Shown piece after piece: positions 40,534 to 64,000 of a stretch of DNA of 64,000 bases (position 1 is the first letter of the stretch; every line of letters begins with the position of its first letter). The position numbers and the translations under genes are program-made. The DNA comes from Setophaga petechia (Eukaryota; Chordata; Aves; Passeriformes; Parulidae). The stretch spans positions 496,001 to 560,000 of the forward strand of contig JANCRA010000126.1 of NCBI GenBank assembly GCA_024362935.1, written 5' to 3'. Under the pieces are notes generated by a model. That model ran no database searches. It was not told the DNA's origin and was given only the letters and a program-made list of their open reading frames with translations.

Positions 40534-41683
40534 CCCCCGGCCCCGCTGCGCGCTCGGGGACCCCAGCTTGGCCCTCTTAACCCGGCTCTGGCTTTAGGTG
40601 GGAAGGGGACGATGCTCCCGGGCTGGGATCCCTCGGCGGCCGGGCAGGGCTCCCCTCCCTCCCTCCCTCCTGTCCTGCCCTCCCGCTGGCCCGGGGCTCC
40701 GGGGGTTGCTGCGCCTCGGGGCCGGCCCGAGCGGCTCCGGCTGTGCCAGGACAGGGCAGAGCAGAGCCCTGGCTGCGGGGCCAGGCCGAGTTAACAGGGA
40801 TAAGCTGTGATCTTTCTTTCTGTCTCTTTTTTTAACCCTTCCCTCCTCGCCGCTTCAGTTTCTGCCGCCTGTGGGATGCTGATAAATCCCCTCCACACTC
40901 GTTAGGCTGTTTTAACTGTTGACTTGAACCTTTTATTCTTTGTGACGAAGTGTTGATGATTTATCGTGTTCGAACCCGTGCTAAGTTTCCTTTTCTCTTT
41001 CCTTCTTTTCCGACCCGTAGGAGAGTAGGGACATTTAACCGCTGCTGCCGTGCTGGCTTCTTACTGACATATCCAGCCGTTGTAACTTCTTTGTTGTTGT
41101 TTGGGGTTTTTTCTTTTTAATATTTTAAAACGATGGAGCGAGTTCATGGGATTAAGCCATGTCCGGAACGAAAGGCACAGGAATGTGTAAAGGGCAAACT
41201 TGCTGTGAGAGCTCAGGTGGAGCCTGTGTTGACCTCGAGATGTGTAATTGATGCTCGAGATGTGTTAATTGATGCTCGAGATGTGTTAATTGACGCTCGC
41301 GAGCCCTCGCCGGGTGCCTTCTGCCGAGGTGGTTTATTTATTAACGGCACGGCCGAGCCCTGGGATTTGTCCCGTTTATCCCGGGCCGAGGCCGGAGGGA
41401 GCAGGAGGCGGGGGCGGGCCGGGAGTTGCGAGGCTGCAGCAGGTCCGGGGGTGTGCGGGGTGTGTGCGGGGTGTGCGGGTTTGGGGTGTGCGGGTTTGGG
41501 GCGCTGCATAGGGACCCGAGCGCCGCCGGGATGAGCGGGGCCGTGCGGGCGGCAGGGGCACGGAGCTCATCCCGGGGGCAGCAGGGCAGGGGCGGTGCCA
41601 GGGAGGTGCAGCTCTGACTAGGAAGGAGATCTAACCACTCTTGGAGCTCCTCGTTTCAAATGACACTAAAGAAACGAAATGTA

Positions 41684-41689
41684 AATAAA
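41684..41689 (+). promoter_or_regulatory. MAP4: Candidate proximal poly(A) signal AATAAA
   Basis: AATAAA in the MAP4 3'UTR, immediately followed by a genomic A run. That run could cause internal-priming artefacts in cDNA data. Confidence 0.35.
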
Positions 41690-41994
41690 TTAAAAAAAAA
41701 AAAAACAAACAAAAGAAAAGTGTTCTTGGGTGGTCGAACTAATTTAAAGAAACAAACAAAACAAAAAAAAAAAGGCAAGCAGAATAACAAAACACTGGGA
41801 GCAAAGAGAACTGAACCAGGCGTGTGCTAAGGGGGGCTGCTCCAGGAGGGGACAGAGGGAAGCCTGCAGCTTCTCGTGCTTGTGGGAGTATTTCTTTGGG
41901 AAGCCAACAACGACACGATAACCCGGAATCTGTATTTACACACAAAGATTCTTATTGCACTTGTATTTTTTATATTAAAGTTTGCATGGTTTCT

Positions 41995-42000
41995 AATAAA
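41995..42000 (+). promoter_or_regulatory. MAP4: Candidate poly(A) signal AATAAA
   Basis: AATAAA with T/G-rich sequence (GTCTGGTAGTTTC) about 35 nt downstream, a reasonable cleavage site for a shorter MAP4 message. Confidence 0.5.
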
Positions 42001-42829
42001 ATGGCATTAAAATGTACTAGTTTGCATCAAAGTCGTCTGGTAGTTTCATAAGTGCTTTTTCATCTGAATACAAATTTAAACGATGCAGATTTGCACCTGA
42101 AAGGGGCGGTTATATATACCCAGAGACCTCCCAGTGCTTCCCTTCCTCTTCCTCCTCCTTCTCCTTCTCCTCCTTCTCCTTCTCCTCCTCCCCACCTCCC
42201 CACTCCCCTCCGCATCCCTGTGACCCCAGCGGGGCAGGCGGCCGTGCCGTCGCTCCGTGCCCTCCCTGTGTGTCCCCGTGTGTCCCCGGCGTTCCCGGAG
42301 CAGCCACGGCCCCCGGCCCGGCTCGGAGGAGGAGCCCTGCTCGTTCCCTGTGTGCCGGTATATATCACTGCCCTCCCGTGACGCTTCCTTCTTTCTGTAC
42401 TGCTAAATTCTACACACCAGCTTCAGCTTGGCAGCCTTGCCTTTGGTTTGGTCGATTTTTTTTTCAACACTTGAATTGAGGGAGAATTAGAAGGAGAGGA
42501 GAGGAGCAGGGTGAGCCCCTCGGCAGGGCGGTGAGCCTGGAGCCGCCGGGTTCCCAGGCTGAGACCAGCCAGGGTGGCCTCGGCAGGGCTGGAGCCGAGC
42601 TCCAGGCTCACCGGCCGGGAGGGGCGCTGGGAGCAGCGTTTGTGAGCTGGCGGCAGCAGGAGGTGTGCGTGGGCAACCAAAGAGGAGGTGGAGGCTGAGA
42701 TGTCTTGTTCCTCTTGCTGCTCTTCCTGGGGCACCCCAGGGATGGTGGCCTGGGATGCACCGGGATGAGGTTCTTGGGGTGCCCTGGGATGAGATTCCCT
42801 GGGATGTCCCGCTGTAAGATTCCTGGAGT

Positions 42830-43420
42830 GCCCCAGGATGACATTGCTAGGGATGTCCAGGGATGACATTCCCTGGATACCCCAGGATGACATTCCCAGG
42901 GTGCCCCAGGATGACATTCTCGGGGTGCCCCAGGATGACATTCCCTGGGATTTCCCCAGGATGACATTCCCAGGGTGCCCCAGGATGACATTCTTGGGGT
43001 GCCTCAGGATGACATTCTCGGGCTGTCCCAGGATGACATTCTCGGGGTGTCCCAGGATGACATTCCCTGGGATTTCCCCAGGATGACATTCTCGGGGTGT
43101 CCCAGGATGACATTCCCTGGGATTTCCCCAGGATGACATTCTCGGGGTGCCTCAGGATGACATTCTCGGGGTGCCTCAGGATGACATTCCTGGGTTGCCC
43201 CAGGATGACATTCCCTGGGATTTCCCCAGGATGACATTCCCGGGGTGCCTCAGGATGACATTCCCGGGGTGCCCCAGGATGACATTCCCTGGGATTTCCC
43301 CAGGATGACATTCTCGGGGTGCCTCAGGATGACATTCTCGGGGTGTCCCAGGATGACATTCCCTGGGATTTCCCCAGGATGACATTCTTGGGGTGCCCCA
43401 GGATGACATTCCCAGGATGC
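42830..43420. repeat. 24/26-bp minisatellite in the MAP4 3' region
   Basis: About 23 units of two kinds: GATGACATTCTCGGGGTGCC plus CCAG, and GATGACATTCCCTGGGATTT plus CCCCAG. The two kinds alternate irregularly. Confidence 0.93.
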
Positions 43421-44697
43421 CCAGGCAAGGCCCCGGGTGAAGGGAGGCAGCCGGTCCCGGTTCAGGGACTGCAGTAGGAAGGCAAATGGCAACATTGCAC
43501 TTTATCTTCTGAGATTGCAAAAAGCAAACGAGCCCTGCCCCGCTGCAAAGGGACAGTGACACCTTCTCCCTGCACTGCTTTTCTCCCATTCCCGATGATT
43601 TCCCGAGCGCCGGGCGGCCCTGGCCGGGCGTGGTGGCTGCGTGCGGTGCCCAGGCTGTCCCTGCCCAAACCCCGGCCCAGCTGAGCCCCCGGCCCGTGCT
43701 TCTGTGCCACTTCTCTAACACTTGTTGTGCCTGTGTTTAGCTGATGAACTAAATCCAGATACACTAGTTTGCCGTGGTGTTTCTAGGACAGCTTCAGTTT
43801 TAATACGGATTTCTTTTTTAACTTTATTTTGAGGAAGCGGCTGTACATATTGCTAGGCTGGGAAGGAGCCGTGTGTGGTGGGAATGACTTTATTTTCCTG
43901 TCTGGAGAGGTGGGATGAGCTGGGTTGTGCTGAGACCTTAACGCTGCTGGGGAAGGGGCTGCGGGTGCCGGTGGCTCCATCGAGGGCTGGAGGCAGCGAA
44001 TCCGGGGGGAAACAAGCTGAGCTCTGAATGAGATGCAAGTTGAATGTACACGTTCCTGTCCCGAGCTGGCGCCGGGGGTCCTGGCTTTGGCCGCACTGGG
44101 GGCACTGCGGGCTGGGCAGGGGCTGAGCGGGGCCAGGTTGGTGGCTGGCTCCGGGCAGGATGCTCGGCAAAGGCCTTTGCGGAGCTCAGGGCGAGGAGCG
44201 GCGCTCTGGAGGGGCTGAGCTGCCGCAGGGCTTGGGGGAAGCGGCGGGGCCGGGTGCGAGCTCCACCCCGGCGGGGCCGCGCTTCCTCCGGGCAGCGGGA
44301 GCCTCCCCCGGCCGGCAGCAGCCGGAGCCCGGCGCCTCCCGGCATATCAGTGGCATCCACAGTTCTTTGGGCTTTTTGTACTGTTAAACAGCAACATTCG
44401 AGGAACCGAGGTGGTGGGCTCGAGGCCGCGGCCGCCCCAGCGTGGCTCCCGCTCGGCTCCCGGCCGCAAACTGAATGTAGTTTTCTACGCTGCCCCTCGC
44501 GCTGTCCCCGCGTAGTGTGGTGTGTGAGAGGGGCCCCGGGACCCTCGCGTGTTCGTGTCTAGGCAGAATTCCTACTTTTCTTGGAGCTTGGTGTCGGTGG
44601 CGTCCTCGGGGTGAGGGGGCTCCCCTGAGGGCAGGGCCGAGTCCCAGTGGAGCCGCGGCCCCGCTGAGGCCGAGCGGCCGCGCTGGGGCTCAGCGGC

Positions 44698-44885
44698 CTC
44701 CAGGCTGAGGGGAAATGTCCCCCGAGGCCGAGTGACCTCCAGTCTGAGGGGAAATGTCCCCCAAGGCCGAGCGGCTGTGGCTAGGGCCCAGCACCTCCAG
44801 GCTGAGGGGAAATGTCCCCCCAAGGCCGAGCGGCCGTGGCTGGGGCCCAGCACCTCCAGGCTGAGGGGAAATGTCCCCCCCAGGC
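44698..44885. repeat. Repeat of about 60 bp, 3 copies plus a partial
   Basis: CTCCAGGCTGAGGGGAAATG, then TCCCCCAAGGCCGAGCGGC and GTGGCTGGGGCCCAGCAC. Confidence 0.9.
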
Positions 44886-45250
44886 CTCGTGGCCCGCGGA
44901 GCCGGCGGGTGGGGCGGAAGAGGCTCCGGGCGGCAGCAGCAGCAGCAGCATGAAAAGGGCTCTGAGGGGCTCCGGCTCTCCCTCCTACCTCCCCGCCCGA
45001 GCCCCAGCCCGAGCCCCAGCCCGGCAGCGCTCACCTTCCGCCCTCCTCGCACGGGTCCCGCCGGCCGAGATCACACACGAGGCCCCAGCGCCCCTCGCCG
45101 TCCCCGCCGGGCCGCCCGCAGCCCCCGCTGTCCCTCACGCAGAGCACCGAGCCAGGAGCGAGCGCAGTGACCGCGGGCCGGGGGCGTGCGGCCGGGCAGG
45201 AGGGCTCGGGGCAGCGCCCCGGAGGGCGATCCCGGCCCTCGGCTCCCTCG

Positions 45251-45385
45251 GGAAGCCACTCAACCTCTCTGCCTCAGTTTCCCCATCTGCAAAGGTGGGG
45301 GGGATTCAATTTTACCTCACCGGGCTGTTGTGAGGCGCGAGCAGCGCGTGACGTGTTCTCTAAATGTGACGTGTTATTATTATTT
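45251..45385 (-). mobile_element. MIR-like SINE fragment
   Basis: ACTCAACCTCTCTGCCTCAG, TTTCCCCATCTGCAAAGGTG and CACCGGGCTGTTGTGAGGCG follow the MIR consensus in reverse orientation. Confidence 0.7.
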
Positions 45386-45609
45386 TGTGTCATAGGATTA
45401 TTGGATTATTCTGCAGGGCGTGCCCGAGGAGGGGGGCAGGCGAGGGCTGGGAGGGGAGGTCAGTGCTCGGTGTGAGGCAGCAGCTCAGGGGGGAGCCCAG
45501 CGGTTGCTTCTGCCTTTGTGTCTCCCCTCCCCGGGGGCTGTACGAGCGTCGTCTCCTTAGCAACATTTCCTGACTTGATGTTGTGATTCTTACTATTGTA
45601 AAGGGTTGA

Positions 45610-45615
45610 AATAAA
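45610..45615 (+). promoter_or_regulatory. MAP4: Candidate distal poly(A) signal AATAAA for MAP4
   Basis: AATAAA followed by a G/T-rich stretch (CTGTGGCTCTGTGGGG) 25-45 nt downstream. It is the last plausible plus-strand signal before minus-strand DHX30 sequence begins. Confidence 0.6.
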
Positions 45616-45635
45616 GCTTCTAGATGTTCCTCCTC

Positions 45636-46447
45636 AGGCTGCTGTGGCTCTGTGGGGTGGGAGGGCCGGGCGGGGGGCGCTGGCACAGCCCAGGGCTGGC
45701 AGAGCACTAAGGAAGGCGCTGAAGGAATTTGTGTGATTTCAGCCTGATGGCGGCCACAGGAGAATTCCCATCCCTGACTTTGCTCCACAAGCCTGGGCTT
45801 AGAGGGGAGGGAGGGTGCTTTGGGCTGACATGGGCCCTGTGGGAGCCTTGGTGCCCATGGCACAGCTGGCACAGCCAGAGGTACCAGCACCTCCCAGAAG
45901 ATGCCCTTGGCCACTCACAGATAAAGGAAAGGTTTCCCATCTGGGCTCAGACCTGACCTGAGACCCCAAACAGGACTGGGAGCCAAGTTCCAGGTCCCTG
46001 TGCCTGGAGCAGCCGCTCCTGTGCCCCTCCTTGAACGCTGCTGTGGAAAAAGCCCCAGCTCCACTCACCCTCAGCTGCCCCAGACAGGGGCACAAGGGCA
46101 CTGGGACAGCCTGGGTTGGCCTCCTCACACGTGGGCAGCTCTGGGACAGCCTGGGCTGCTTTCTCCAGGCACCAGCAGCACCAGAACGTGTCCCCCCAGC
46201 AGCCCTCCCTCAGTGCCAGCCCCCTGTGCCCCCTGTCCCCTCGGGGTGGCCAGGGTCGGCGTGGGGGCACAGCATGGCCCTGCAGCCCCTCACTGCCCCA
46301 GGGCAGCTCTGCATCTCTCCCCGCAGAGGAGCAGCTGTTGCTGCTCTTCCCTACCCAGGGAAAGGCACAAAATTCCAACCTTTGCAGGGAAAAAAAAATA
46401 GTAAAAAAAGAATGAAGAGGACAGAGGCATTTCCTACTCTATCCCTT
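45636..46447. other. Intergenic region between MAP4 and DHX30 3' ends
   Basis: Unique sequence between the convergent poly(A) signals; no gene seen. Confidence 0.6.
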
Positions 46448-46453
46448 TTTATT
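46448..46453 (-). promoter_or_regulatory. Possible distal minus-strand poly(A) signal
   Basis: AATAAA on the minus strand, 1.4 kb past the DHX30 stop and about 830 bp from the MAP4 distal signal. It could end a long DHX30 3'UTR form. A T-rich run on the plus strand at 46551-46592 lies just upstream in the minus sense. Confidence 0.35.
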
Positions 46454-47000
46454 GTCTTTAATCTATGTTGTAAAAAGATCCAGTATCACGTAACAGCCAC
46501 GGAAGTATCCCAATATCACACTAGTTCGGAACCATTTAGACAATAGCTTAGTCTTTTTTTTTTTTTGTCTTTTTTTTTCTTTTTTTTTTTTAAACCTGTT
46601 GGAAGGGAAAACCATACTGCCCATTATACAGGCCAAAAGAAACAAACACTGGTCAAATAATAGTGACAACCTCAAGCAAGTGAAATGAACATGAGCAGTT
46701 TGGAGTGACCCCAGGCTGCAGGACTCCAAGGGCCCCCCACGGCCGGGGGCAGCGGGGCCTGGGAAGGGCCCCCCGGGCCTTGTGCTGGCACAGCCACGGT
46801 GCCCTAAAGCCCATGAGCAGGAACTTAAATGGTAGAACTGGGAGAACCAAAGGGTGGCCCCGGGGCAGGAGCCCCTGTGCCATGGAAACGGCCTCGCTCC
46901 CATTCCCGGCTGCAGGTACAAAGAGCGTAAGAAATGGGAATAAAAAGAAAGGAGCCCGGGCCCGGGGGGCACAGCCCTGGGCCCGAGGGCTCCCGTTACA

Positions 47001-47112
47001 AACCCCGACCCTCACAACAGCCCTGTGAGGTAGGTCACTGTCTTCTTCGGACAGAGAATCCAAGGCAAAGCTGGGATTAAAACTCCAGATTCCTCAGTGA
47101 GTGCTGTGCCTG
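47001..47112 (+). mobile_element. MIR-like SINE fragment
   Basis: CCTCACAACAGCCCTGTGAG then GTAGGTCACTG, and later AAGCTGGGATTAAAACTCCA, follow the MIR core and 3' part in forward orientation. Confidence 0.7.
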
Positions 47113-47810
47113 TCGCAATCCTCCTTCCACAGAAATATGGTCCCTGTTCATAGAAAACAAAGGATTTTGTGCCTCTGCTCCCGGCTTCCCGCAGGAGCGG
47201 CGCTCGCAGGCAGCCTGGCAGCTACAATCACGTCCTGTGTTGCACAAGGGACAGGGATCCGGCCTCCTCCACGTGGGGAGAACGGGAATTTAAAAAAAAT
47301 CATAGGAACAACTCAACAGGACGAGAAGTACAGGCAGGTTGGGAAGGACGAGTCACATCTCACACTCAGACGCCACGACTGTGCTGGGGCCGGCAGGGCC
47401 CCTCGGGTCCCGCGTGGAATTCCTCTCCATCCGGCGCTTTCGGGGCTTCCTCCATGCGGAGAGCGGAGAGACAACGATCAGCGATGCCCTCCCTGCCGGA
47501 GCCGCTGCATCCACCATCCTGGCACAGCCGGGACATCCGTCCTCCTCTTGGGCCCGGAGCAGCTCTGGCCCCGTGGGGAGGGGGCACAGGAGGCCCCGCA
47601 GCAGCCGTGGCCTTGCTCCCGGTCCGGGGCGGGCGGAGGAGGCGGGCGGGCGTCCGCGAGCCGGGGTCCGTCGGCACTCCCAGTCCATTCCCGGCGGGAC
47701 TGCGCTGCTCTTCCCACGCGGTGACCATGCACGGAGCCGACAGCAGGAGATTCAGACAACATTAATCTTCTAGGATGGAGAGAGATGACTTCACAAGGGA
47801 TAAATAGAAC

Positions 47811-47816
47811 TTTATT
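47811..47816 (-). promoter_or_regulatory. DHX30: DHX30 poly(A) signal AATAAA
   Basis: TTTATT on the plus strand reads AATAAA on the minus strand, 65-70 nt past the DHX30 stop, with T/G-containing sequence downstream. It predicts a very short 3'UTR of about 90 nt. Confidence 0.65.
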
Positions 47817-47880
47817 TAAATAAACATTTGTGAACATCTTTATACAAATTACAAGTCCCCACACGAGGCTGCAGCTCCGC

Positions 47881-64000
<16,120 letters not shown>

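Larger units (their letters stand above)
40239..45635 (+). other. MAP4: MAP4 3'UTR (probable extent)
   Basis: No further conserved coding exon is visible between the MAP4 stops and a strong AATAAA at 45610. The stretch holds two earlier AATAAA sites, A-rich and pyrimidine-rich runs, a 24/26-bp minisatellite (42830-43420), a roughly 60-bp repeat (44698-44885) and a MIR-like fragment (45251-45385). The proximal part is AT-rich and UTR-like; continuity to 45.6 kb is inferred. Confidence 0.55.
46454..47880 (-). other. DHX30 3' flank or extended 3'UTR
   Basis: No coding exon recognised. Includes the short UTR up to about 47790, a GC-rich part, a MIR-like fragment (47001-47112) and a T-rich run (46551-46592). 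Confidence 0.5.

Noticed and set aside
41690..41775. A-rich stretches resembling a processed-pseudogene poly(A) tail
   Set aside because: They follow an AATAAA inside the MAP4 3'UTR, with no adjacent retrocopied coding sequence or target-site duplication.

Overview
The window comes from a bird nuclear genome. It holds two spliced vertebrate genes with GT-AG introns, about twenty truncated CR1 retrotransposon fragments (the dominant avian LINE), a few ancient MIR-like SINE fragments and many GC-rich minisatellites. A songbird or other neoavian is plausible, but the species cannot be read from the sequence.

Plus strand, about 5.6-45.6 kb: MAP4, microtubule-associated protein 4. A 1.5-kb CpG-rich exon with its own start codon (5712-7212) is followed by a Pro/Ser/Thr/Lys-rich basic region (18978-27224), four tau-type microtubule-binding repeats (end of 26905-27224, then 30754-30846, 35113-35194, 38462-38574), and two alternative C-termini. 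One ends in the MAP4-type ETSI (39897-40074 plus 40231-40238). The other is a MAP2/tau-like tail (40333-40533) that joins in frame straight to repeat 4. All phases agree: the spliced forms are 986 or 991 residues. Any 5' exons for the long N-terminal projection domain would lie left of the window. The 3'UTR may extend to a poly(A) signal at 45610.

Minus strand, 62.5-47.8 kb: DHX30, a DEAH-box RNA helicase. Seventeen coding exons give 1119 in-frame residues: two dsRBD-like segments, the helicase core ([23 protein letters not shown]), and the C-terminal helicase-associated region with the stop at 47881. The N-terminal exons lie beyond 64000. MAP4 and DHX30 are convergent (tail to tail), the same arrangement as on human 3p21.31.

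The rest is intronic or intergenic: CR1 pieces, micro- and minisatellites (several clearly grown out of CR1 sequence), two local duplications (one copies a MAP4 splice acceptor with the start of its exon), and a (CTG)17 tract five bases inside a DHX30 splice donor. I found no rRNA, tRNA, CRISPR, prokaryotic operon or endogenous virus. The most interesting items are the alternative MAP4 tails, the duplicated exon edge, the internal MAP4 first exon and the splice-site triplet repeat. I see no wholly new biological system.
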